64,000 bases of DNA from an uncultured Chelatococcus sp. GTDB taxonomy: Bacteria > Pseudomonadota > Alphaproteobacteria > Rhizobiales > Beijerinckiaceae. The DNA is taken from NCBI GenBank assembly GCA_937863995.1, contig CALMIK010000045.1, positions 1 to 64,000 on the forward strand. The letters run 5' to 3'. Under the pieces are notes generated by a model that saw only the letters and a program-made list of their open reading frames with translations, made no database searches and was not told the origin of the DNA. Both the position numbers and the translations under genes were made by a program. This document shows, one piece after another, positions 19,741 through 27,280 of the stretch. Position 1 is the first letter of the stretch, and every line of letters begins with the position of its first letter.

Positions 19741-19760
19741 ATTAATGTAGATTAATGTAG
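19741..19760 (-). promoter_or_regulatory. Tandem ATTAATGTAG repeat upstream of macA
   Basis: ATTAATGTAG occurs twice head-to-tail (19741-19750, 19751-19760), one helical turn apart. On the minus strand this reads CTACATTAAT twice, 75-95 bases before the macA start. Tandem 10-bp sites in this position are typical of OmpR/PhoB-type response regulators. AT-rich in GC-rich surroundings. Confidence 0.5.
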
Positions 19761-19826
19761 AGAGCAATTTTCCGCCTGGCGCGAGCGCCCTGCCCGAAGC
19801 CCTCAAAGCCGGAAATACAGCGACCG

Positions 19827-20306
19827 TCAGCCTTCCTTCGGCTGGGCGGCGGCCTCGGGGCCGGCTGCTGCGGCGGCCGGATCCATCCAGAAGACTTCCC
19901 AGATGTGGCCGTCCGGATCGGCATAGCTGCGGCCGTACATGAAGCCGTGATCCTGGGCTGCGTTGGGGTCGGCCTTGCCGCCGGCCTTGGCGGCGGCGTC
20001 CACCGTGGCATCGACCGCCTCGCGGCTGGTCTCCGAAAGGGCGATCAGCACCTGGGCGCTGCTGTGCGCATCAGGAATGGCGCGGTCGGTGAAGGTCGCC
20101 CAGCGCGCGTGGGTCAGCAGCATGGCGTGGATGGTGTCGGAAAACACCATGCAAGCGCAGGTTTCGTCCGAGAACACCGGGTTCCGGCTAGCGCCGACCG
20201 CCTCGTAGAAGGCGGTCGAGTTCGCGAGATCGGTCACCGGCAGGTTGACGAAGACCATCTTGGGCAACGCGGTATTGGAAGAAGTGGCTTGGGTCGCTTC
20301 AGTCAT
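19827..20306 (-). CDS. VOC family protein (glyoxalase/bleomycin-resistance fold)
   Basis: A 159-residue protein of the vicinal-oxygen-chelate superfamily. It has KMVFVNLPVTDLANSTAFYEAVGA at the start and YGRSYADPDGHIWEVFWMDP at the end, the usual beta-alpha-beta module ends, with a Glu metal-ligand candidate in HIWEVFW. The C-terminus is an Ala/Pro-rich tail. Members include dioxygenases, glyoxalase-like enzymes and antibiotic-binding proteins; the substrate cannot be read. It has a strong Shine-Dalgarno (AGGGAGGA). It lies 35 bases after the HxlR regulator on the same strand, so the two probably form a unit, with another VOC protein across the divergent promoter (21481). Confidence 0.9.
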   Translation of the reverse strand: MTEATQATSSNTALPKMVFVNLPVTDLANSTAFYEAVGASRNPVFSDETCACMVFSDTIHAMLLTHARWATFTDRAIPDAHSSAQVLIALSETSREAVDATVDAAAKAGGKADPNAAQDHGFMYGRSYADPDGHIWEVFWMDPAAAAAGPEAAAQPKEG

Positions 20307-20341
20307 GGCAAATCCTCCCTGTCGTTGTGCTTATTCTGTTG

Positions 20342-21016
20342 TCACACGCACTGGTCACACCCACCCGCTTGCGGCCGCAGGCTGAACAGATCGACGAAGG
20401 ACTGCGCCGCGACGCCGTCTCCGCTCAGGACGATATGCCCCGCCGCCGCCAGATCCGTTACCGGCACCGAGCCGTAGATCGCCATGGCAAGGGTGTTGCC
20501 GTTCCCCGCGAGCACGAAATCGGCCTGCGGAACACGCGCCGCGCGCACTTCCGGCGCTCCTTCCGGCGACAGCACGACCTCGTATCCCTCCGCCCCGGCG
20601 ATGAACCCCGCTTGCAACGGCGAACCCGCCGCCCCCGCCGCATCGATGGTGGCGGAAATGGAAATCATCAGCGCCGAAAGGCTGATGAAACGCCGCGGAT
20701 CGTGACCCGGCAGCAGCAGCGCCCACCGGCACAGCTCGCGCAGCACCGGATACAGCGCCCGCCCGAGATCGGTCAGGGCATAGAGGCCGAGTACCTCGTC
20801 GTGGACAACCACCGCCGCGCGCCCCAGCTGCGCGAGACGCTGGGTCAGCACGCTCGCCGTGATCCCCGGCAATCCTGCCCGTATCATCTGGAAACGCTTG
20901 GGCGCGAACATCAGTTCCCGCACCACCAGCAGCGCCCAGCGATCGCCGATGACGTTCAGCGCATGGGCTCCCAGACAGCCCTCGTCGTAACGAAGCCGCG
21001 ATTCATCCTTGGTCAT
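20342..21016 (-). CDS. HxlR-family winged-helix regulator
   Basis: A 224-residue regulator. An N-terminal HxlR winged helix (about residues 10-100; GCLGAHALNVIGDRWALLVVRELMFAPKRFQMIRAGLPGITASVLTQRL) is followed by a C-terminal extension of about 120 residues, longer than the usual HxlR protein of about 110-150 residues. The extension resembles an SCP2-like ligand-binding fold, as found in several long HxlR proteins, and ends with CDQCV. It is divergent from DUF1428 and the two-domain VOC gene and upstream of another VOC gene, so it probably controls both. A pair of direct repeats in the divergent promoter (21044-21073) is its likely operator. Confidence 0.9.
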   Translation of the reverse strand: MTKDESRLRYDEGCLGAHALNVIGDRWALLVVRELMFAPKRFQMIRAGLPGITASVLTQRLAQLGRAAVVVHDEVLGLYALTDLGRALYPVLRELCRWALLLPGHDPRRFISLSALMISISATIDAAGAAGSPLQAGFIAGAEGYEVVLSPEGAPEVRAARVPQADFVLAGNGNTLAMAIYGSVPVTDLAAAGHIVLSGDGVAAQSFVDLFSLRPQAGGCDQCV

Positions 21017-21043
21017 TTCGATTCATCTTCAGTCACTTTTTGA

Positions 21044-21073
21044 TATTACAAGTTGCTTTTTAATACTGCAAGT
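21044..21073. promoter_or_regulatory. Direct-repeat operator in the HxlR/DUF1428 divergent promoter
   Basis: TATTACAAGT (21044-21053) and TACTGCAAGT (21064-21073) match at 8 of 10 positions and are spaced exactly 20 bases, two helical turns, in an AT-rich spot between divergent genes. This is the arrangement expected for a dimeric winged-helix regulator. Confidence 0.5.
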
Positions 21074-21115
21074 GAGACCCTGCCAAAGTTAGCGGTCGGA
21101 ACGGGAGGAAGACCA

Positions 21116-21469
21116 ATGACCTATATTTCAGGCTTCGTGCTGGCTGTGCCCACGGCCAACAAGCAGAAGTTCATCGAACACGCGCGGCAATCGTGGCCCT
21201 ATTTCAAGCAGCTCGGAGCGCTGCGCATGGTGGAAAACTGGGGCGTCGACGTTCCCCGCGGCAAGGTGACGGATTTTTTCCGCGCCACCCTTGCCAAGGA
21301 TGACGAAACGCCGCTCTTCTCGTGGATCGAGTGGCCGGACAAGGCGACGGCGGACGCCGCCCAGAAAAAAATGGAGTCCGACCCCGAGATGGAGAAACAT
21401 GGCGAGATGCCCTTCGACGGCATGCGCATGATGTGGGGCGGCTTCGAGCCCATCGTTGACGAAAGCTGA
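21116..21469 (+). CDS. DUF1428 family protein (YbaA-like)
   Basis: A 117-residue protein of the DUF1428 (YbaA) family. MTYISGFVLAVPTANKQKFIEHARQSWPYFKQLGALRMVENWGVDVPRGKVTDF and a conserved WIEWPDKATADAAQKKMESDPEM block span nearly the whole protein, with the MPFDGMRMMWGGFEPIV end. The fold is a dimeric ferredoxin-like barrel; the function is unknown. The ATG at 21116 has GGAGGA six bases upstream. It is 11 bases before the two-domain VOC gene, so the two are co-transcribed, divergently from the HxlR regulator. Confidence 0.93.
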   Translation: MTYISGFVLAVPTANKQKFIEHARQSWPYFKQLGALRMVENWGVDVPRGKVTDFFRATLAKDDETPLFSWIEWPDKATADAAQKKMESDPEMEKHGEMPFDGMRMMWGGFEPIVDES

Positions 21470-21480
21470 GCGAGGCGAGC

Positions 21481-22269
21481 ATGTATCACGGAAAACCTAC
21501 CTGGTTCGAACTCACCACCGCACACGGCCGCCTCACGGATGCCGACGCATTCTATGCCGGCGTCTTCGGCTGGAAGATCGCGGACGCCGGCATGGAGGGC
21601 TTCACCTACCATCTGGCGAGCCATGGCGGATCGATGGTCGCCGGCCTGATGGAAGCGCCTCAGGACGAGGGCAGCCCGCCTCCGTCCTGGCTGATCTATT
21701 TCGATGTCGACGCCATCGACGCCGCCGCCGCGAAGGTGACGACGCTCGGTGGCACGGTGGTGCGCCCGCCCGAGGACATTCCCGGCACCGGCCGCTTCGC
21801 CATCCTCGCCGATCCGCAGGGCGCGGTCTTCGGCCTGCTGCAGCCTGAGCCCATGGACCCGCAGCCGCCGGTCGAAGAGGGGGCGTGGAACCAGAACAAG
21901 GAAAGCCACGGCAACTGGGTCGAGCTGATGACGAGCGATCCGGACGCCGGCCTCGCCTTCTACTCCGCGCTGCTCGGCTGGACGAAGTCCAGCGCCGTCG
22001 ACATGGGCGAGATGGGCACCTACCAGTTGTTCCGCTGGCGCGAGAGCGACATCGGCGGGATGATGGGCCTCGGCAACGCGCCGGTGCCCTGCTGGCTGGC
22101 CTACTTCGGCGTGAACGGCGTCGACGCGGCGCTGGAGCGCATCCGCGCGGGCGGCGGCACCATTGTCCATGGCCCGATGGAGGTGCCGGGTTCCGCATTC
22201 ATCGCCGTGGCTCATGATCCGCAGGGCGCCTATTTCGCCGTCGTAGGTCCGAAGCAACACACGCCGTGA
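21481..22269 (+). CDS. Two-domain VOC family protein
   Basis: A 262-residue protein with two glyoxalase-like modules in tandem. Module 1 (about residues 5-125) begins GKPTWFELTTAHGRLTDADAFYAGVFGW and ends DPQGAVFGLLQP. Module 2 (about 140-258) begins GNWVELMTSDPDAGLAFYSALLGW and ends DPQGAYFAVVGP. The repeated F-Y-x-x-L/V-F/L-G-W pattern is characteristic of the CFP-30B-like branch of VOC proteins. It is probably a small-molecule-binding or hydroxylase-like protein; no reaction can be assigned. It forms an operon with DUF1428. Confidence 0.93.
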   Translation: MYHGKPTWFELTTAHGRLTDADAFYAGVFGWKIADAGMEGFTYHLASHGGSMVAGLMEAPQDEGSPPPSWLIYFDVDAIDAAAAKVTTLGGTVVRPPEDIPGTGRFAILADPQGAVFGLLQPEPMDPQPPVEEGAWNQNKESHGNWVELMTSDPDAGLAFYSALLGWTKSSAVDMGEMGTYQLFRWRESDIGGMMGLGNAPVPCWLAYFGVNGVDAALERIRAGGGTIVHGPMEVPGSAFIAVAHDPQGAYFAVVGPKQHTP

Positions 22270-22273
22270 CGTC

Positions 22274-22304
22274 GATGGCCGACGAGCCATGCTCGTCGGC
22301 CATC
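22274..22304. terminator. Perfect hairpin between convergent genes
   Basis: A 14-bp perfect inverted repeat with a three-base loop (arm GATGGCCGACGAGC), placed between the VOC stop (22269) and the SDR stop (22333). No T-run on either side, so it is either a bidirectional terminator of the loose alphaproteobacterial kind or an RNA-stabilising stem. Confidence 0.5.
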
Positions 22305-22332
22305 CGCCCGTCTCAACTGGCATCCATCCGCC

Positions 22333-23106
22333 TTACTTGGTGGTGTAGCCACCGTTGACGAGGATGGTCTGGCCGGTCATCCACCAACCTTCCGAAACCA
22401 GGAAGCGGATGTAGGGGACGATGTCCTCGATATCGGTGAGGCCGGTTTTGGAGAAGCCCGACAGCGCGGCGGCCGTCTTGTGGTAAGCCTGCGCCTCCGG
22501 GCTTTCCTGCCCATAGAAGAAGGGCGTGTCCATCGGGCCGGGGCCGATCGCGGTCACCGAAATGCCGCGCTCGCCGAATTCCTTCGCCGCCGCGCGGGTG
22601 AAGTGCTCCACCGGCGCCTTGGTGCCGGCGTAGCTCGCATAGAAAGGCGTGAACGCGCCCAGCAGCGACGTAACGAGCGTAACGACGGCGCCATCGTTGT
22701 TGAGATGCCGCCCGGCTTCCTTCAGGAAGAAGAAGGCCGACTTGGCGTTGACCGCGCTCATCTCGTCGTATTCGGCTTCGGAGATCTCGAGGATCGGCTT
22801 CTTCAGCACCTTGCCGACTGTGTTGATGGCGATATCCGGCTTGCCGAAGGCGGCGACCGCCTCCGCGAACAACCGCTCGACGGCGCCGGCGGTGGTCAGG
22901 TCCGCCTGAAACGCCGCTGCGCGCGGGCCTGCCGCCTCGACGGCGGCCACGGTGGCCTCGGCATCGGCCTTGGACGCTGCGCTGTTATAGTGAATGGCGA
23001 TGGCCTTCGCGCCATGCTCGGCGAAGTCGCGGGCAATGAGCCCGCCGAGGTTCTTCGCCCCGCCGGCGATGATAACGGTTTTTCCCTTGATCGAACGATC
23101 AGCCAT
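22333..23106 (-). CDS. Short-chain dehydrogenase/reductase (SDR)
   Basis: A 257-residue Rossmann oxidoreductase. The cofactor loop reads AGGAKNLGG, with Asn where the classical TGxxxGxG motif has its middle Gly. The active site has Ser in VTSLLGAF and the Tyr-x-x-x-Lys pair in YAGTK. The usual NNAG is replaced by INTVG. The C-terminal GGYTTK end is typical. The substrate is unknown. It is divergent from the LysR regulator at 23293 with a TCTGAC..GTCAGA palindrome between them, so it is the likely regulatory target. Confidence 0.93.
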   Translation of the reverse strand: MADRSIKGKTVIIAGGAKNLGGLIARDFAEHGAKAIAIHYNSAASKADAEATVAAVEAAGPRAAAFQADLTTAGAVERLFAEAVAAFGKPDIAINTVGKVLKKPILEISEAEYDEMSAVNAKSAFFFLKEAGRHLNNDGAVVTLVTSLLGAFTPFYASYAGTKAPVEHFTRAAAKEFGERGISVTAIGPGPMDTPFFYGQESPEAQAYHKTAAALSGFSKTGLTDIEDIVPYIRFLVSEGWWMTGQTILVNGGYTTK

Positions 23107-23262
23107 GATCTGAATCTCCTTCGGAGCAGCGCGAAACGTTGCCGGACACGCGGTGCCGCCAGTCTTGGCCGCCAGTCTTGCCCACCAGCCTTGCCCACCC
23201 GTCTCGGCATCGGCGCTTGAGCCCAGATTTAGCGTCTGCTATTTTCAGATAAAGGGCCTGTT

Positions 23263-23281
23263 TCTGACTTCATATGTCAGA
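23263..23281. promoter_or_regulatory. LysR-type operator palindrome
   Basis: Arms TCTGAC (23263-23268) and GTCAGA (23276-23281) with a seven-base spacer, ending 11 bases before the LysR start at 23293. The T-N11-A pattern of LysR-type sites fits inside it. A second TCAGA at 23245-23249 could be a further half-site. Position suits autoregulation and control of the divergent SDR gene. Confidence 0.6.
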
Positions 23282-23292
23282 CAATCTGAACA

Positions 23293-24240
23293 ATGGAGCG
23301 CCGTCTGGACCGCATCGATCTGTTCCGCACCTTCATCCGCGTTGTCGATTGCGCAAGCTTCACCCGTGCCGCCGACACGCTTGGGGTGCCGCGTTCATCG
23401 GTGTCCGCCGCCGTCGCTCAGCTCGAGGGCCGCGTCGGCGCGCGCCTTCTGCACCGCACCACCCGCAAGGTTTCCACCACCGAGGACGGAGCAGCCTTCT
23501 ACGAACGCTGCCTCCAGGTCGTCGCCGACGTCGAGGAAGTAGAGCAGCTGTTCAGGCAAAGCGATGCGCAGCCGGCCGGCAAGCTGCGCATCGACGTGCC
23601 GGGCCGCATCGGCCGCCTGATCATTGCGCCCGCGCTCCCGGCGTTCCTCGACATGCATCCAGGCATCGACATCGATCTCGGCGTGACAGACCGCGCCGTC
23701 GACCTGATCGGGGACAGGCTGGACTGCGTGCTGCGCGTCGGCCCCCTCGCCGACTCGGGGCTTGCCGCGCGCGCCATCGGCACGCTGCCGCTCATCAATG
23801 TCGCGAGCCCCGATTATCTGGCCCGCCACGGCACGCCGCGCACGCCCTCCGACCTGTCCGGGCACCTGGCGGTGAACTACGCCTCGCCCTCGACAGGCCG
23901 TGTCGAAGCATGGGAGTGGGTCGAGAACGGCCAGTGGCGCGAAATGCCCATGCCCGGACGCGTCACGGTGAACAGCGCCGAGGCCTACATCGCCTGCTGC
24001 CTCGCCGGCCTCGGCCTGATCCAGATCCCCGCCTATGACGTGGCGGAGCATCTCGAAGCCGGGGAACTCGTCGCGGTGATGCCGGACTTCCGCGCGCCGC
24101 CGCTGCCGATCACCCTGCTCTACCCGCACCGTCAGCATCTCTCGCACCGCGTGCAGGTGTTCACCCTGTGGCTGGAGCGGCTGCTAAAGGAAACGATCGT
24201 GCACGAGACGGCGCCCGAGCGGAGCGCGCCCATCGATTGA
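23293..24240 (+). CDS. LysR family transcriptional regulator
   Basis: A 315-residue LTTR. The N-terminal winged helix (LFRTFIRVVDCASFTRAADTLGVPRSSVSAAVAQLEGRVGARLLHRTTRKVSTTEDG) is followed by a substrate-binding domain of the CrgA/YafC-like group (KLRIDVPGRIGRLIIAPALPAFLDMHPGIDIDLGVTDRAVDLIGDRLDCVLRVG). It probably controls the divergent SDR gene and itself through the palindrome at 23263-23281. The inducer is unknown. The ATG lies directly after the operator, leaving a very short leader. Confidence 0.95.
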   Translation: MERRLDRIDLFRTFIRVVDCASFTRAADTLGVPRSSVSAAVAQLEGRVGARLLHRTTRKVSTTEDGAAFYERCLQVVADVEEVEQLFRQSDAQPAGKLRIDVPGRIGRLIIAPALPAFLDMHPGIDIDLGVTDRAVDLIGDRLDCVLRVGPLADSGLAARAIGTLPLINVASPDYLARHGTPRTPSDLSGHLAVNYASPSTGRVEAWEWVENGQWREMPMPGRVTVNSAEAYIACCLAGLGLIQIPAYDVAEHLEAGELVAVMPDFRAPPLPITLLYPHRQHLSHRVQVFTLWLERLLKETIVHETAPERSAPID

Positions 24241-24298
24241 CCTCGGTGCAGCCTGCCGGTATGGGGCTGCGGCCAACAACAAAAAACAAGGGAACAAC

Positions 24299-24724
24299 AT
24301 GAAAGTATCAGCAAAAATCCTCGCCGCCTCCGTGCTTTTGGCGTCGATCGCGCCCGCCCTCAGCCTCGAATCCGTCACCGTGACGCAGCTCGCCACCAGA
24401 ACGCGAACCGCGTCCGGCCAGCCGATCGCGCTTCCGCAAAAGGATGTGCGCGTGATCGTGTCGACATACGATATCGGGCCGGGCGCGAGCCTTCCGGTAC
24501 ACAAGCATCCGTTCGCGCGCTACGCCTACGTGCAGGCCGGATCGATAGAAGTCACGCAGACCGAAACCCGGGAAAGCACCGTCTACAAGGCCGGCGACTT
24601 CATCGTCGAGATGCTCGACCAATGGCACAGCGCCCGCAACCTCAGCGACGAGACGGTGAAGCTGCTCGTCATCGATCAGGTCGAGGGCGAGGCGCAGAAC
24701 ACCATCCTGCACAGCCATCAGTAA
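24299..24724 (+). CDS. Exported cupin-domain protein
   Basis: A 141-residue protein with a clear signal peptide (MKVSAKILAASVLLASIAPALS, cleavage near residue 22) and a single cupin_2 domain. HKHPFARYAYVQAGSIEV carries the metal-binding His pair, with a further His in QWHSARN. It is predicted to be periplasmic. Such small exported cupins bind a metal and a small molecule; the reaction is unknown. AAGGGA lies a few bases before the ATG. It follows the LysR gene after 58 bases on the same strand and may share its transcript. Confidence 0.9.
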   Translation: MKVSAKILAASVLLASIAPALSLESVTVTQLATRTRTASGQPIALPQKDVRVIVSTYDIGPGASLPVHKHPFARYAYVQAGSIEVTQTETRESTVYKAGDFIVEMLDQWHSARNLSDETVKLLVIDQVEGEAQNTILHSHQ

Positions 24725-24749
24725 GGCCGAGGCCGGAGCGGCGCGCCGC

Positions 24750-25589
24750 CTATCCGAGTTCCAGCGTCGTCACGCCGAACACGCCCTCGGGCGCTGGCGC
24801 ATGCAGGGCGCCGCGATACATGCGCGCCGTCTCGAAACCGGGCGACAGGCCGCGGGAGACGAGCGCCGCGATGAACGATGCCCGGCTTTCCGGAACGTCG
24901 AGATGAACATCGCCCGCGCAGCCGGCGCTGACAGCGGCCAGCAGGGCGAATGCCATATCGTCGTCGGAAGCGAAAAGCGGGCCGACCTTGAACCCGCTGC
25001 GGCAGGCGCGCGCGACGCCGAAGCCGCGCACCTCGCCATCGACCACGCATGCGAGCGCCTTGTGCGGCGGCTGCAGCCACCGCTGAAGAAACGCGGCCCT
25101 CGGCGCGGGAAAATGCGCCCGGTCGACCGACGCCGCCTGGCCGACCAGGTCGTCGGTGACGGCTACGATGCGATAGCCCGTTCCCGCCTGCCCGCCATTG
25201 AGGCGCCCGCTATAGCGGATCGTTTCATAGGCCGGCGCGAACCCCATCCGCCGGTAATTGGCCTGCTGCGCGGGCACTCCATCGAGCCCTATCGTGCGCC
25301 CGGCGAGCCGCGCCATGCCGGCGTCCCAAACCGCGCGTCCATGCCCCCTGCCACGCGCATCCGGGCGGCAGATATAGAGCCCGATGAAACCGAACGCGTC
25401 ACCGTAAGCCACGGCTGAAATACCCGCGACCATGTCACCATCGACAAAAGCGCCGATGAACCCGCCGGGGTCCGCCTCGTGAAAAGCAGACGCATCGTGA
25501 AGACCGGGATTCCACCCCTCAGTGGCAGCCCAGTCGACCAGTCTTTCGATCTCGGGTAACGAGAGTGTGCGAATGTCAGCTTTCAGCAT
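24750..25589 (-). CDS. GNAT family N-acetyltransferase (two-domain)
   Basis: About 279 residues. The N-terminal GNAT domain starts at ADIRTLSLPEIERLVDWAATEGWNPG and has the acetyl-CoA loop GLYICRPDARGRGHGRAVWDAG (R/Q-x-x-G-x-G/A) and NYRRMGFAPAY. The C-terminal half is the acetyltransferase-like extension seen in YjdJ/YitH-like proteins (FKVGPLFASDDDMAFALLAAV). The start is uncertain. The ATG at 25589 gives the usual GNAT N-terminus; ATGs at 25619 and 25664 are in frame but have no good Shine-Dalgarno and add low-complexity residues. A CATGCAA..TTGCATG palindrome lies upstream at 25681-25696. Confidence 0.85.
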   Translation of the reverse strand: MLKADIRTLSLPEIERLVDWAATEGWNPGLHDASAFHEADPGGFIGAFVDGDMVAGISAVAYGDAFGFIGLYICRPDARGRGHGRAVWDAGMARLAGRTIGLDGVPAQQANYRRMGFAPAYETIRYSGRLNGGQAGTGYRIVAVTDDLVGQAASVDRAHFPAPRAAFLQRWLQPPHKALACVVDGEVRGFGVARACRSGFKVGPLFASDDDMAFALLAAVSAGCAGDVHLDVPESRASFIAALVSRGLSPGFETARMYRGALHAPAPEGVFGVTTLELG

Positions 25590-25680
25590 GTCGGCAGGCT
25601 TGCTGCTCCCTTGTTGCATTTCCGAAGCAGGACGCGCCCCGGTGCGTCCGTCTATCGAGCTCATCGACCAAGTTTACCGG

Positions 25681-25696
25681 CATGCAACTTTGCATG
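25681..25696. promoter_or_regulatory. CATGCAA-CT-TTGCATG palindrome upstream of the GNAT gene
   Basis: Perfect 7-bp arms with a two-base spacer, in an AT-richer patch upstream of the leftward GNAT gene and downstream of the SDR gene. It is a candidate operator; no regulator can be assigned. The remaining intergenic bases to 25817 show nothing else. Confidence 0.4.
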
Positions 25697-25817
25697 AAAT
25701 GGCAAAATGCAGCGGATTCAATATGAACCCGCGAGGTTCGCGAGCCCGGCCAGACATAACCCAGTCCGGGTGCGTCATCGCTGAATGCTTATCGCCCCGC
25801 GCCTGAGCTGTGTCGCT

Positions 25818-26582
25818 TCAACCGCTTCGCGTCCTGGCTCCCAATTCGCTCAGCACGGCCAGCGCTTTGTCAAAGCGGCCCTCCGCCTCGGCAAAGCGCT
25901 GGAAGTGGGCGCGCTGAACCAGAATTTCGGAGGGAGTCGGCTGCCGGGAAAACTGCGCCATCACCTCGTCGATGAATTCAGCCAACGGCTGATAGCCGGC
26001 GCGTGTCTCCTGACCCGGCGTCAGGCCGGTCTGGACCGCGGGGGGCACCAGTTCGATGACCTCGACCTTGCCCTTCAGCGCCTCGCGCATGGCCACCGTG
26101 TAGGAATGTATGGCGGCCTTGGTGGCGTTGTAGGTCGGGCTCGTGAAGAGGGGCACGAACGCAAGTCCCGAGCTGACATTCACAATGGCCGCATCAGGAC
26201 GGGCGACGAGATGGTCGATCAGCACGTTGGTCATCCGGATCGGGCCGAGCAGATTGGTGACGATCGTCGCTTCGGCGTCCGCGAGATCACGGCGCCGGTC
26301 CAGAATTTCAGAACGCATGATACCGGCATTGTTGATCAGCACGTTGAGGTCCGGATGCAGCGCAAGCACCCGTTCGGCGAACTCTAGGATGGCTGGCGCG
26401 CTTTCGACATCGAAGATCATGGCATGCATGTTTTCTCGTCCGGCGCATGTCACGTCGAGCGTCCGCTGCGTTCGTCCCGCGACGATGACGGTGTTGCCCT
26501 GGTCGTGAAAGCGTTGCGCCAGCGCCGCTCCGATGCCGGAACCGCCGCCGGTGATGAGGATCGTGTTGCCTGAGGGTTTCAT
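25818..26582 (-). CDS. Short-chain dehydrogenase/reductase (DltE/YbbO-like)
   Basis: A 254-residue SDR with intact classical motifs: TGGGSGIGAALAQRF (TGxxxGxG), NNAG in VLINNAGI, catalytic Ser in VNVSSGLAF, and YNATK for the Tyr/Lys pair. The sequence resembles DltE-type SDRs often controlled by an adjacent HxlR regulator, which here is divergent at 26852. The intergenic region between them contains a 162-bp MITE-like insertion, so any shared operator has been pushed apart. The substrate is unknown. Confidence 0.94.
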   Translation of the reverse strand: MKPSGNTILITGGGSGIGAALAQRFHDQGNTVIVAGRTQRTLDVTCAGRENMHAMIFDVESAPAILEFAERVLALHPDLNVLINNAGIMRSEILDRRRDLADAEATIVTNLLGPIRMTNVLIDHLVARPDAAIVNVSSGLAFVPLFTSPTYNATKAAIHSYTVAMREALKGKVEVIELVPPAVQTGLTPGQETRAGYQPLAEFIDEVMAQFSRQPTPSEILVQRAHFQRFAEAEGRFDKALAVLSELGARTRSG

Positions 26583-26613
26583 AGGATAGCTCCTTTGGTG
26601 CCGATTAGGCTTA

Positions 26614-26775
26614 GAACCCCTGACAAAACCTCCGGGTTGAGGATGGCCGAGGGGTTTTGGTCATCCTGCAAGAAGCCGAACGCAGTCGATGCTGGTTGCA
26701 TCGGCGAGGATCGGCGACGCGGCAGGGGGCCAAAATCATCGGCCAGCCGACCCCGCGAGGTTGTGTCAGGGGTTC
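26614..26775. mobile_element. MITE-like element with IS5-family type ends
   Basis: The 162-bp element begins GAACCCCTGACAAAACCTC (26614-26632) and ends with the inverted copy GAGGTTGTGTCAGGGGTTC (26757-26775). The 19-bp terminal repeats differ at one position. It is flanked on both sides by TTA (26611-26613 and 26776-26778), a 3-bp TNA target duplication as made by IS1031/IS427-like members of the IS5 family. No transposase reading frame fits inside. It sits between the SDR and HxlR genes. It is therefore a non-autonomous element or deletion derivative. Confidence 0.8.
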
Positions 26776-26824
26776 TTAACTGGGCTACCCACTGCATGAT
26801 AGAAAGAAGGCACCTGAAAGATTT

Positions 26825-26846
26825 ATACTTACCCAAAAGAGAGTAT
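26825..26846. promoter_or_regulatory. ATACT-N12-AGTAT inverted repeat before the HxlR gene
   Basis: ATACT (26825-26829) and AGTAT (26842-26846) lie just before the HxlR start at 26852, overlapping its translation start region. It may be an autoregulatory operator. Short arms, so only a suggestion. Confidence 0.4.
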
Positions 26847-26851
26847 TGGGC

Positions 26852-27280
26852 ATGTCCAGCTTTTCCATCGACGCAAAGACGACCGGCGACGCCGAGCCGA
26901 GCACCCGGCAGGCCGCTCCGGAAGCCGCCGATCCCAAGATCGAAGCGCTGGTCAATGAACTGATCGGGCGAGTGGCCGACAAGTGGACGATGATCGTTCT
27001 CGAAGTGCTGCACGACTACGAAGAACTTCGCTTCACGCAGCTTGCGCGAAAGGTGGAGGGCATAAGCCAAAAAATGCTGACCCAGACCCTGCGGCAGATG
27101 GAGCGAGATGGCATGTTGACGCGCACCGTGCATGCCACCGTGCCCCCGCGAGTCGACTACCGGCTGACACAACTCGGAAAAAGCCTCGGGGCAGCGTTTT
27201 GCGGCGTCTGGCTCTGGGCTGAGCAGAACCTCGATCAGGTGGAAGCCGCGAGAGAGGCATTCGACCGCAGAAGCGCATAA
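26852..27280 (+). CDS. HxlR-family winged-helix regulator
   Basis: A 142-residue regulator. An N-terminal tail of about 25 polar residues precedes the HxlR domain: LVNELIGRVADKWTMIVLEVLHDYEELRFTQLARKVEGISQKMLTQTLRQMERDGMLTRTVHATVPPRVDYRLTQLGKSL. Normal length for the family, unlike the longer HxlR protein at 20342. It is divergent from the SDR at 25818, a common HxlR/SDR pairing, and likely controls it. The ATG at 26852 was chosen over a TTG at 26846; neither has a strong Shine-Dalgarno. The intergenic region carries a MITE-like element. Confidence 0.93.
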   Translation: MSSFSIDAKTTGDAEPSTRQAAPEAADPKIEALVNELIGRVADKWTMIVLEVLHDYEELRFTQLARKVEGISQKMLTQTLRQMERDGMLTRTVHATVPPRVDYRLTQLGKSLGAAFCGVWLWAEQNLDQVEAAREAFDRRSA

